27,773 nt of DNA, from positions 1-27,773 of the forward strand of contig CBFHYJ010000015.1 of the NCBI GenBank assembly GCA_965659945.1. Reading direction: 5' to 3'. Below are positions 14,350-20,502 of this stretch, piece after piece. The stretch's first letter is position 1; every line of letters starts with the position of its first letter. The notes under the pieces are model-generated. The model was not told the DNA's origin. It saw only the letters and a program-made list of their open reading frames with translations, and ran no database searches. A program made the position numbers and the translations under genes. The DNA is from VMDJ01 sp965659945 (GTDB lineage: Bacteria > Pseudomonadota > Gammaproteobacteria > Chromatiales > Chromatiaceae).

Positions 14350-14625
14350 CTATGCCGCAGAGTTTTCTTCTCCAATCTCACCCAAAAGACGAGTTACCGC
14401 TAAAGACATACTGGTCGGTAAATCACGGGTAGACTGGCAAGAAAAATATTTAGTCCCGTCTCGATAAGCTGTTAACTCAGAGGTATAGGAAAGATCAGAA
14501 CTGTCCTTTGAAAAAAAGCCATCTATTTGATCAAGGTTTAGGCTATCGAGCTTATGCAAAGAACGAATAATCTTTTCACACTCATCACCTAAACGAATTC
14601 CATTTGTCTCAATGTTAATAATCAT
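14350..14625 (-). CDS. Small protein, possibly HPF/RaiA-like
   Basis: The 91-residue protein starts MIINIETNGIRLGDECEKII, a beta strand then helix like ribosome hibernation-promoting factors. The middle (TSELTAYRDGTKYFSCQSTR) could be the next beta hairpin. The typical basic ribosome-facing residues are scarce, so the relation is weak and a different function is possible. It lies between the cupredoxin (23 bases) and the sulfur-globule-like gene, probably in one transcript. Confidence 0.45.
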   Translation of the reverse strand: MIINIETNGIRLGDECEKIIRSLHKLDSLNLDQIDGFFSKDSSDLSYTSELTAYRDGTKYFSCQSTRDLPTSMSLAVTRLLGEIGEENSAA

Positions 14626-14648
14626 ATGAGTAGAGCCCTAGGTAAAAG

Positions 14649-15257
14649 TTATTCTTCAACAATAACCTGACCCTTCATCGATGGATGAAGGCTGCAGTAA
14701 TAGTTGTAAACACCTGGTTGATCAAACGTCTGTGTGAACGATTGACCTTGGCGTAAACGTTGTGACTTAAAAAGCCTGTCTGATGAAACTACATCATGGG
14801 TCATTCGGTCATTTTGCATCCATGTAACAGAAGACCCTTTTTTGACTTTTATAACAGCCGGGTAAAATGCCATGTTCTGAATTGAGACAGTGGGTGCAGT
14901 AGATTTACTTTCACCTGCATTCACAGGTTCACGATTCTGCTGATTGCCCTGATTAGCCGGAGGCATCTGATTTCCGTAGTAAGGCATGGGTGCGAACCCA
15001 GGCATTTGATTGAAACCAGGCATATATGGTGCATTTCTGTATCCCGGCATCATCTGCATATAGGGTGGATAGGAGTAACGAGGAGCTTGCTGATAACGAG
15101 GTCCGTAAGAAGGCATTTGTCCGTAGGAGTAATACCCTTGAGACTTTTGCTTTTTGTTGTTGGCATTTGCTTCATCATGGCTGCCATGGTTGTGAGCAAT
15201 GGTATTTGTACCGACAAACAGCGATATGCAAGTCAATAACATTCTGGAGTAATTCAT
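14649..15257 (-). CDS. Cupredoxin (type 1 copper) domain protein with Tyr/Met/Pro-rich linker
   Basis: The 202-residue exported protein has a signal peptide at 1-21, then a His-rich start (HNHGSHDE), then a low-complexity Tyr/Met/Pro/Gln-rich segment at 41-104. The C-terminal plastocyanin-like domain (about 122-202) has all type 1 copper ligands: His154 (MTHDVV), Cys188 (YYCSLHPSM), His191 and Met194. It should carry electrons or bind copper in the periplasm. The Met/His-rich region may bind additional copper. It is probably the first gene of the 15257-14018 transcript; an AGGATG ribosome binding site precedes it. Confidence 0.88.
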   Translation of the reverse strand: MNYSRMLLTCISLFVGTNTIAHNHGSHDEANANNKKQKSQGYYSYGQMPSYGPRYQQAPRYSYPPYMQMMPGYRNAPYMPGFNQMPGFAPMPYYGNQMPPANQGNQQNREPVNAGESKSTAPTVSIQNMAFYPAVIKVKKGSSVTWMQNDRMTHDVVSSDRLFKSQRLRQGQSFTQTFDQPGVYNYYCSLHPSMKGQVIVEE

Positions 15258-15522
15258 AAGAACATCCTAATTTAGTAAAATATATTTCGATTGCACACTG
15301 TATGCTGTTTGAATCAGTTTTGACCACATCGCAACTGGCTTAAATTCTATATATTCGTGTTTATAACAAGACAAAATATGGTCTTTGTTCTGTAAAGACA
15401 GACAAATTTAACTTTGTCCAGTATTTCAACGGTCGTTTTGATACATCACTGCTCTACAGTAGTTGAATCTTAAGGCGAATTACACTCATGCAATACGTTC
15501 TTATAAATACAAGGAGCTAAAC
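15258..15522. promoter_or_regulatory. Divergent intergenic region between cupredoxin and CBS genes
   Basis: This AT-rich stretch of 265 bases separates two divergent genes and must hold both promoters. I see no clear FNR (TTGAT-N4-ATCAA) or other known operator, and no well-spaced -35/-10 pair. A frame opening at 15463 reads into the CBS gene but lacks a ribosome binding site. Confidence 0.4.
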
Positions 15523-16035
15523 ATGTACGTAAGCGAAATCATGACAAAAGACCCAAAGGCTGTTGGTCCTAATACATCTTTATTGGATGTCGCTTCAATG
15601 ATGAATCTTTACCGACTGCCTGCATTACCTGTCGTTGATGAAAATAACAAATTAATAGGTAACATTTCAGAGAAGGACATTCTTAAAAACTTGCTTCCAT
15701 CGATGGAAGATATCGTAGATGGTTCTGTCAATACGCAGCTCGACAGTATGATTTCAAATTACAGCAAACAGATGCGCATAGTGACGTCTTCTGTAATGAC
15801 AAGAAATCCTGTCAGCGCAAAAGAAGATATGCACATTCTCAAAGCAACAGCACTGATGACGAGTCACAACTTCAGACGATTACCAGTTACAGACAATACG
15901 CATCAACTTATTGGCGTAATGAGTTTGGGTGACGTTCACAAAGCGATATTTCATTCTCACATTTCTGCTAACAATAACTCACCTAGTATGTCTTTAAGAA
16001 ATGAAACACATCTTGGCTCACCACCTTTGGATTGA
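15523..16035 (+). CDS. CBS-pair protein
   Basis: This 170-residue protein runs from the ATG at 15523, which has an AAGGAG ribosome binding site 7 bases upstream; the earlier ATG at 15463 lacks one. Two CBS motifs are visible: VSEIMTKDPKAVGP then LPALPVVDENNKLIGNISEKDIL (about 3-55), and SSVMTRNPVSA then RRLPVTDNTHQLIGVMSLGDV (about 88-145). CBS pairs bind adenine nucleotides and act as energy or redox sensors, often controlling a partner protein. No effector domain is fused, so the partner is unknown. It is divergent from the cupredoxin gene. Confidence 0.88.
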   Translation: MYVSEIMTKDPKAVGPNTSLLDVASMMNLYRLPALPVVDENNKLIGNISEKDILKNLLPSMEDIVDGSVNTQLDSMISNYSKQMRIVTSSVMTRNPVSAKEDMHILKATALMTSHNFRRLPVTDNTHQLIGVMSLGDVHKAIFHSHISANNNSPSMSLRNETHLGSPPLD

Positions 16036-16047
16036 TCAAAAATTTAT

Positions 16048-16068
16048 TTAGGAAATAATGTTTCCTAA
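16048..16068 (+). terminator. Hairpin downstream of the CBS gene
   Basis: TTAGGAAA (16048-16055), loop TAATG, TTTCCTAA (16061-16068) is a perfect 8-bp stem 13 bases after the CBS stop. No long T-run follows (AGTAATTT), so it is a weak terminator or an RNA-protecting hairpin. Confidence 0.5.
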
Positions 16069-16143
16069 GTAATTTAAGCAGTTATAAAAGTTACATCTAA
16101 AATTTTTTTTGATGCGAATACACTCGCGTAACTTATACGTAAT

Positions 16144-16227
16144 TCAAGATACTGCTTTAACGTAGTCGCTGTAGAAATAGCCTGCCAACAGAATGATTAC
16201 AGCGTATGCAAGTAAACGAGATTTCAT
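16144..16227 (-). CDS. 27-residue hydrophobic microprotein
   Basis: A short frame starts 12 bases after the previous stop: MKSRLLAYAVIILLAGYFYS, ending VKAVS. It matches the signal region of the element 1 protein at 11777-12232 (MKKRILAYAVIIL...YFY). It may be a real membrane peptide, or the remnant of a longer exported protein that lost its mature part. Confidence 0.45.
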   Translation of the reverse strand: MKSRLLAYAVIILLAGYFYSDYVKAVS

Positions 16228-16239
16228 TTGGTATTGCCT

Positions 16240-16443
16240 TCAGTAGATACGTGATTGTTCTTCTTCAATCTCTACACATACAGCCTGCTTACCCGTTGGA
16301 AACTGCTCACGCCAGTTACCATTGATTTCGTATTTAAGTGCATCTCTCGCACGAAAACATTCGTTCATTGAACTGTATTTTCCGTGTGTTGTAACTGCCA
16401 CACCCAGACTATCAACCGCAAGATAGATCAGTAACCACTTCAT
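16240..16443 (-). CDS. Hypothetical small exported protein
   Basis: The 67-residue protein begins MKWLLIYLAVDSLGVAV, a weak signal or anchor. The rest has two Cys (NECFRARDAL and AVCVEIE) in a pattern common in tiny gammaproteobacterial proteins that read 'Y-S-S-M-x-E-C-F-x-A-R-D'. Function unknown. Its ATG overlaps the upstream stop (ATGA), so it is coupled to the membrane protein at 16440. Confidence 0.6.
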   Translation of the reverse strand: MKWLLIYLAVDSLGVAVTTHGKYSSMNECFRARDALKYEINGNWREQFPTGKQAVCVEIEEEQSRIY

Positions 16444-16736
16444 AATCTACTCTTCGTTACCGCTCTGTAGGCAAGTACAGCTAAACCTGTGAACATAATG
16501 CCTATAGTTAACTGTATGGATAATCCTTTGTCCGCAAATTGCGCAATCAAAGAGAACAAGATTAAACCCACAGCAGGTGGTAGCAGCATCAACAAAAACG
16601 CTGTGCCTACAGTGCCAAATCGCTTGTTCATCCAACTGAATATTTTCATGAGCCCAGTCAGTAATGTATAAATGTTATTACGCAAAAAAATAGCCATCAC
16701 AAGGACGGCTAAGATTGCTCCAACTTCCAATGGCAC
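16440..16736 (-). CDS. Small membrane protein, GTG start
   Basis: The 98-residue protein has three likely transmembrane segments: about 5-18 (VGAILAVLVMAIFL), 43-65 (VGTAFLLMLLPPAVGLILFSLIA) and 72-90 (SIQLTIGIMFTGLAVLAY). The start is GTG at 16736 with no clear ribosome binding site; an ATG 14 codons later is an alternative. No family recognised. It is the first gene of a short minus-strand operon beside the element 2 right end. Confidence 0.6.
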   Translation of the reverse strand: MPLEVGAILAVLVMAIFLRNNIYTLLTGLMKIFSWMNKRFGTVGTAFLLMLLPPAVGLILFSLIAQFADKGLSIQLTIGIMFTGLAVLAYRAVTKSRL

Positions 16737-16933
16737 TTGTGTAGTTCATTCTTAGTGCTTGGAGCTATTAGAAATATACATCACACACAGACTCACGCTT
16801 AATCAATGACTAAAACAAACCCGTAAGTGTGTTTCTTTTTATGTATCTGTGCAGGTACTTAATCATCAGGATTGATGCCTCCCCCGCCCCCGCCCCAAGT
16901 AAGACGGGGCACCCCCTATTTCTTTCATTCAAT

Positions 16934-16963
16934 AAAAAACCTCACACTTGTTGAAGCATGAGG
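16934..16963 (-). terminator. Terminator-like hairpin at element 2 right end
   Basis: On the minus strand CCTCA (16963-16959) pairs with TGAGG (16944-16940), with further inner pairing (GCTT with AAG), followed by six T (16939-16934). It is positioned to stop transcripts coming from guaB and is the counterpart of the hairpin at 13015-13045. Confidence 0.6.
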
Positions 16964-16973
16964 CTATAAATTT

Positions 16974-16995
16974 GATACAAAAACTTGCTACAAAA
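16974..16995 (+). repeat. Right-end arm-type motif of element 2
   Basis: This 22-base stretch is identical to 13056-13077 and contains ACTTGCTACAAAA, as found beside the integrase at 2729-2741. It lies 40 bases from repeat copy 3. Its conservation supports recognition of element 2 by the element 1 integrase. Confidence 0.55.
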
Positions 16996-17034
16996 TGTTG
17001 ATAATTTATTTTATAAAATATTGATTTATATAAT

Positions 17035-17064
17035 AAAAAGGCGCAGGTCGTAGAACTACAACAA
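17035..17064. repeat. Direct repeat copy 3: attachment site at the guaB end
   Basis: This is the third exact 30-bp copy. It continues as CTGCGCC (17065-17071), giving the complete host hairpin. It marks the right junction of the tandem array with host DNA, 22 bases past the guaB stop codon. Confidence 0.85.
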
Positions 17065-17071
17065 CTGCGCC
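17035..17071 (-). terminator. guaB intrinsic terminator, also the integration target
   Basis: On the minus strand GGCGCAG (17071-17065) pairs with CTGCGCC (17046-17040). Inside, GTTGTAG pairs with CTACGAC (one G-U) around a two-base loop, with two T unpaired on the left arm. Five T follow. This is a strong terminator about 20 bases after the guaB stop. The element boundary repeat covers most of it. Confidence 0.8.
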
Positions 17072-17092
17072 ATTAATCTGTACCGATCCTAA

Positions 17093-18562
17093 TCAGTCGC
17101 GACGGTAGTTTGGCGCTTCTTTGGTGATCTGCACGTCGTGTACGTGAGATTCCGCCATACCGGCATTGGTAACGCGAACAAACTCAGGCTTAGTGCGCAT
17201 CTCTTCGATAGTTGCACAACCGGTGTAGCCCATACTGGCGCGGATACCACCTGTTAGCTGAGTGATCACATTAAGCAATGGACCTTTGTAAGGCACACGA
17301 CCTTCGATGCCTTCTGGTACGAGCTTATCTTTATTGATTGTCTCTTGGAAGTAACGATCGCTAGAGCCTTGTTGACCTGACATCGCACCCAACGAACCCA
17401 TGCCGCGGTATGACTTATAAGAACGACCTTGGTAGATCTCAACTTCACCTGGGCTTTCATCAGTACCGGCCAACAGTCCACCGACCATCACACAAGATGC
17501 GCCAGCCACGATAACTTTTGAGATGTCGCCCGAGTAACGAAGACCACCATCTGCAATCGCCGGAACACCGGTGCCTTCCAATGCTTTAACCACATTATTC
17601 ACCGCAGTGATCTGAGGTACGCCTACGCCCGCAACGATACGCGTGGTACAAATTGAGCCAGGGCCGATACCCACCTTAACCGCATCAGCTCCCGCTTCAG
17701 CCAGTGCCAATGCAGCTGCACCGGTAGCAATATTGCCGCCGATAACTTGTAAATCTGGGTATTGCTTTTTGATCCAACCTACACGTTCAATAACACCACG
17801 AGAATGACCATGCGCAGTATCAACGGTAACCACATCAACGCCGGCAGCTACCAAAGCTTCAACACGCTCTTCAGTACCATCACCAACACCAACAGCTGCA
17901 CCGACGCGTAAGCTTTCAGAACTATCGCGGCAGGCATTTGGATAATCCGTTGCCTTTTGAATATCTTTTACTGTGATCAAACCGCGTAACTCGAAGTTAT
18001 CGTTAACCACTAAAACCTTTTCAATACGGTGAGTATGCAGTTTCTCGAGAACTTCTTCTTTCTTAGCGCCCTCTTTCACTGTCACCAAACGATCTTTCGG
18101 CGTCATGATTGACGAGACTTTCTCATCAAGACGGGTTTCGAAACGCAAGTCACGACTGGTCACAATACCAACCAAATTATTACCATCAACCACAGGCACA
18201 CCCGAAATGTTGTGCTGACGGGTGATCTCTAGTACTTCACCGATGCTCAAATTAGGTGAAACAGTGAATGGATCGTGTATCACACCACTCTCATAGCGCT
18301 TAACCGCACGAACATGCGCCGCTTGGTCATCTATCAGCATATTCTTATGAATGATGCCGATTCCACCTTCTAGGGCCATCGCTATCGCCAAGCGACTTTC
18401 AGTAACTGTGTCCATCGCCGCTGAAACAAGGGGGGTATTCAGGCTAATGCCCCGAGTTAGCTGGGTTGCCAGGGACACATCCTTAGGGAGCACATCCGAG
18501 CGCGCAGGCACCAATAAAACGTCATCGAAGGTTAAAGCTTCTTGATCTTGTGCGAAACGCAT
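17093..18562 (-). CDS. guaB: Inosine-5'-monophosphate dehydrogenase
   Basis: The enzyme oxidises IMP to XMP with NAD, the committed step of GMP synthesis, in the cytoplasm as a tetramer or octamer. It has 489 residues, full length. The start TFDDVLLVPARSDVLP is typical. Two CBS motifs sit at about 92-205 (ISGVPVVDGNNLVGIVTSRD, HRIEKVLVVND). The catalytic loop is GPGSICTTR with Cys305. The flap contains YRGMGSLGAM and the mobile Arg-Tyr region follows. A GGAG ribosome binding site precedes the ATG. Transcription ends at the hairpin at 17035-17071, beyond which two mobile elements separate it from its usual partner guaA. Confidence 0.98.
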   Translation of the reverse strand: MRFAQDQEALTFDDVLLVPARSDVLPKDVSLATQLTRGISLNTPLVSAAMDTVTESRLAIAMALEGGIGIIHKNMLIDDQAAHVRAVKRYESGVIHDPFTVSPNLSIGEVLEITRQHNISGVPVVDGNNLVGIVTSRDLRFETRLDEKVSSIMTPKDRLVTVKEGAKKEEVLEKLHTHRIEKVLVVNDNFELRGLITVKDIQKATDYPNACRDSSESLRVGAAVGVGDGTEERVEALVAAGVDVVTVDTAHGHSRGVIERVGWIKKQYPDLQVIGGNIATGAAALALAEAGADAVKVGIGPGSICTTRIVAGVGVPQITAVNNVVKALEGTGVPAIADGGLRYSGDISKVIVAGASCVMVGGLLAGTDESPGEVEIYQGRSYKSYRGMGSLGAMSGQQGSSDRYFQETINKDKLVPEGIEGRVPYKGPLLNVITQLTGGIRASMGYTGCATIEEMRTKPEFVRVTNAGMAESHVHDVQITKEAPNYRRD

Positions 18563-18597
18563 CGTATCTCCGGGGCGGCTAGGAAAATTAGCGCCTA

Positions 18598-18626
18598 ATT
18601 ATAGAATTTGGCTGCATTTAGGTAAA
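18598..18626 (-). promoter_or_regulatory. Probable guaB sigma-70 promoter
   Basis: On the minus strand TTTACC (18626-18621) and a perfect TATAAT (18603-18598) are separated by 17 bases, about 35 bases before the guaB ATG. The -35 box matches TTGACA at four of six positions. Confidence 0.65.
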
Positions 18627-18639
18627 CCAAATTACCTAA
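18618..18639. promoter_or_regulatory. Perfect dyad overlapping the guaB -35 box, candidate operator
   Basis: TTAGGTAA (18618-18625) and TTACCTAA (18632-18639) form a perfect 8-bp inverted repeat with a six-base spacer. It covers the -35 box of the guaB promoter and lies between the divergent guaB and lipoprotein genes, so a dimeric regulator could control one or both. It is not the E. coli PurR consensus. Confidence 0.45.
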
Positions 18640-18760
18640 CTAATTGAAAGTACAAATACTCTCAAAGTGGGTTAGAATAATTTCACAATAAGCTTCTGAG
18701 TGAGTCATGACACCCACGAAGCCAAAACAAAGACATGACACCCTAGGAACGGAGAAAACA

Positions 18761-19105
18761 ATGAAGAAAGTACTGATCGCTGGCGCGATTGCCGCCGCTT
18801 TTACCCTCACTGGCTGTCAAAGCAATGCTGCGAAAGAGCCATATACTCAAGCACCAGAGCCTGAAAAGCGTTCTGCGTTAGCTGCTATCGCAACTGCTTC
18901 AGCTGAAAACAAAGCGGCTAAAAAGTCAGGTTTCGAATGGCGTGACACTGGCAAAATGCTAAAAGGTGCTGAAGCACTGGTGGCTGAAGGTAAATACGCT
19001 GCAGCTCAAAGCGAAGCTATCAAGGCTTACTACCAAGCTAAAACAGCTCAAAGCCAAGCAAAAACTCAGGTTGGTGCTGGTAACCCAAGCTATCTTTATC
19101 AGTAA
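18761..19105 (+). CDS. SoxXA-binding-protein-like lipoprotein
   Basis: This 114-residue lipoprotein starts at the ATG at 18761, which has a GGAG ribosome binding site; the upstream ATG at 18707 is less likely. Lipobox LTGC places Cys at residue 19. The mature protein contains KKSGFEWRDTGKMLKGAEAL, then Ala/Gln/Lys-rich helices (AEGKYAAAQSEAIKAYYQAK). The FEWRDT motif followed by such helices resembles SoxK/SoxXA-binding proteins, which assist thiosulfate oxidation. No sox genes are nearby, so the role may differ. The gene is monocistronic, divergent from guaB, and ends in a strong terminator. Confidence 0.65.
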   Translation: MKKVLIAGAIAAAFTLTGCQSNAAKEPYTQAPEPEKRSALAAIATASAENKAAKKSGFEWRDTGKMLKGAEALVAEGKYAAAQSEAIKAYYQAKTAQSQAKTQVGAGNPSYLYQ

Positions 19106-19127
19106 TTTGTTGATAATTCAGCACGGA

Positions 19128-19151
19128 AGCCGGGCCTAGCCCGGCTTTTTT
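19128..19151 (+). terminator. Intrinsic terminator after the lipoprotein gene
   Basis: AGCCGGGC (19128-19135), loop CTA, GCCCGGCT (19139-19146) and a T-run to 19151 form a very strong terminator. Its tail ends only four bases before the xseA ATG. Confidence 0.9.
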
Positions 19152-19155
19152 ATGT

Positions 19156-20502
19156 ATGACCGAAAATCGTGACATCTTTAGCATCAGTCGACTCAACAGC
19201 GAGCTGCGTCATGTTTTAGAAGGAAGCTTTCCCCTGCTTTGGGTGCAAGGCGAAATATCAAACCTAAGCATCCCCCGCTCCGGTCATCTTTACTTCAGCC
19301 TAAAAGATTCACACGCCCAAATTCGCTGCGCCTTCTTTAAAGGCAAAGCCAACCTGCTGCGCTTCAAACCCAAAGACGGTGACTCTGTAATTGCTCGGGC
19401 AAAAGTGGCGCTTTACGAGCCGCGTGGAGATTGTCAGCTCATCATTGAGTCGATGGAGCCCGCTGGCGAAGGTGCTCTGCAACAAGCGTTTGAGGCTCTC
19501 AAACTCAAACTTCAGAAAGAAGGCCTGTTTGAGGCCTCGCTCAAGAAAGAGCTACCGGCTCATCCGATGAATATCGGTATCGTCACTTCATCAAGTGGCG
19601 CTGCGATTCGAGACATGTTGAACATCCTGTCACGTCGATACCCGACCGCGACAATCACTATCTACCCATGTTTGGTACAAGGCGCTGAGGCACCTGCCGA
19701 TATCCGCCAAGCCTTAAGTAATGCGCTTAAGCGTCAACAAGATGACGTGATTGTCTTAACCCGTGGCGGCGGTAGCATAGAAGACCTCTGGGCATTTAAC
19801 GATGAACAATTAGCGCGTGACATCGCCGCAGCAAACATTCCTATCGTCTCCGCAGTCGGACATGAAATCGACTTCACCATTGCGGATTTTGTCGCTGATC
19901 GTCGAGCACCGACGCCATCTGCTGCTGCTGAGCTGATTTCACCTGACCAGACTCAAGTCAGTCAGCGCCTTGATCAATTGCATGCGCAATTATCCCTTCG
20001 CATGCAACAAGCCCTAGCTGCTAAACAAAAACAGCTACAACAACTAGAGCAACGCTTAGAGCGCCAACACCCCCGTACGCGCACTCAACAACAGCAACAA
20101 CGTCTAGATGAAATCCAAGTCCGGCTTCAACGCTCTGTTTCTAGAGCTCTAATGAAGCAACAAACAGCGGCAAATAACTTAACCATAAGACTGCAACAAC
20201 AGCGACCTTCAGCGATTATCGAGCGGCTCAAAGAACGACTTTCATCTATGCAAAGTCGCCTAACGCGATCTACCGAATCATCACTCAAGGCACGTCGTGA
20301 GAAATTCATCGCACATTCCCGTGAGCTGCATGCGATTAGTCCATTAGCCCTTCTTGAGCGTGGTTACAGCATCGTCAGCACGGCTAACAATAAAGTGATC
20401 ACAAAAAGCAGTGATGTCGTATCGGGTGATTCGATTAATGTTCGCTTATCAGAAGGCACGCTAAGCGCAACAGTCACTAAGACAAACAAAAAAACTGATT
20501 AA
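19156..20502 (+). CDS. xseA: Exodeoxyribonuclease VII large subunit
   Basis: This is the catalytic subunit of exonuclease VII, which degrades single-stranded DNA from both ends together with XseB. It has 448 residues, close to the usual 456. The N-terminal OB fold (WVQGEISNLSIPRSGHLYFS) is followed by the nuclease domain (GIVTSSSGAAIRDML, TRGGGSIEDLWAFND, SAVGHEIDFTIADFVADRRA). A long Gln-rich coiled coil follows at about 265-390, then a C-terminal segment (LLERGYSIV). No xseB is present in the window. The start directly follows the upstream terminator with no visible ribosome binding site, so expression must rely on read-through or an overlapping promoter. The 3' end overlaps der by four bases. 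Confidence 0.97.
   Translation: MTENRDIFSISRLNSELRHVLEGSFPLLWVQGEISNLSIPRSGHLYFSLKDSHAQIRCAFFKGKANLLRFKPKDGDSVIARAKVALYEPRGDCQLIIESMEPAGEGALQQAFEALKLKLQKEGLFEASLKKELPAHPMNIGIVTSSSGAAIRDMLNILSRRYPTATITIYPCLVQGAEAPADIRQALSNALKRQQDDVIVLTRGGGSIEDLWAFNDEQLARDIAAANIPIVSAVGHEIDFTIADFVADRRAPTPSAAAELISPDQTQVSQRLDQLHAQLSLRMQQALAAKQKQLQQLEQRLERQHPRTRTQQQQQRLDEIQVRLQRSVSRALMKQQTAANNLTIRLQQQRPSAIIERLKERLSSMQSRLTRSTESSLKARREKFIAHSRELHAISPLALLERGYSIVSTANNKVITKSSDVVSGDSINVRLSEGTLSATVTKTNKKTD

Larger units (their letters stand above)
16737..17034. promoter_or_regulatory. Conserved right-end region of element 2
   Basis: This 298-base gene-free region is homologous in blocks to 12845-13117 in element 1: GTATCTG then GCAGGTACT, a C-rich tract at 16880-16915, the hairpin at 16934-16963, the motif at 16974-16995 and an AT-rich tail into repeat copy 3. 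The minus strand of the C-rich tract reads GGGGCGGGGGCGGGGGAGG and could form a G-quadruplex. Confidence 0.6.
13148..17064. mobile_element. Integrative element 2 (about 3.9 kb, non-autonomous)
   Basis: The unit from repeat copy 2 to copy 3 is 3,917 bp. It contains an SMR transporter, a small hypothetical protein, a sulfur-globule-like protein, a possible HPF-like protein, a cupredoxin, a CBS protein and small membrane proteins. It has no integrase. Its right 300 bases are homologous to the right end of element 1, including the motif ACTTGCTACAAAA. It is either a satellite mobilised in trans by the element 1 integrase or a deletion derivative. Confidence 0.75.

Noticed and set aside
15258..15522. 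FNR-type operator between cupredoxin and CBS genes
   Set aside because: No TTGAT-N4-ATCAA dyad was found; the nearest resemblance at about 15438 has the wrong spacing.
2628..17071. The three hairpin repeats as integron attC sites
   Set aside because: They are near-identical exact repeats forming an intrinsic terminator with T-run, lack attC-type R''/R' boxes, and the integrase lacks the IntI-specific look.
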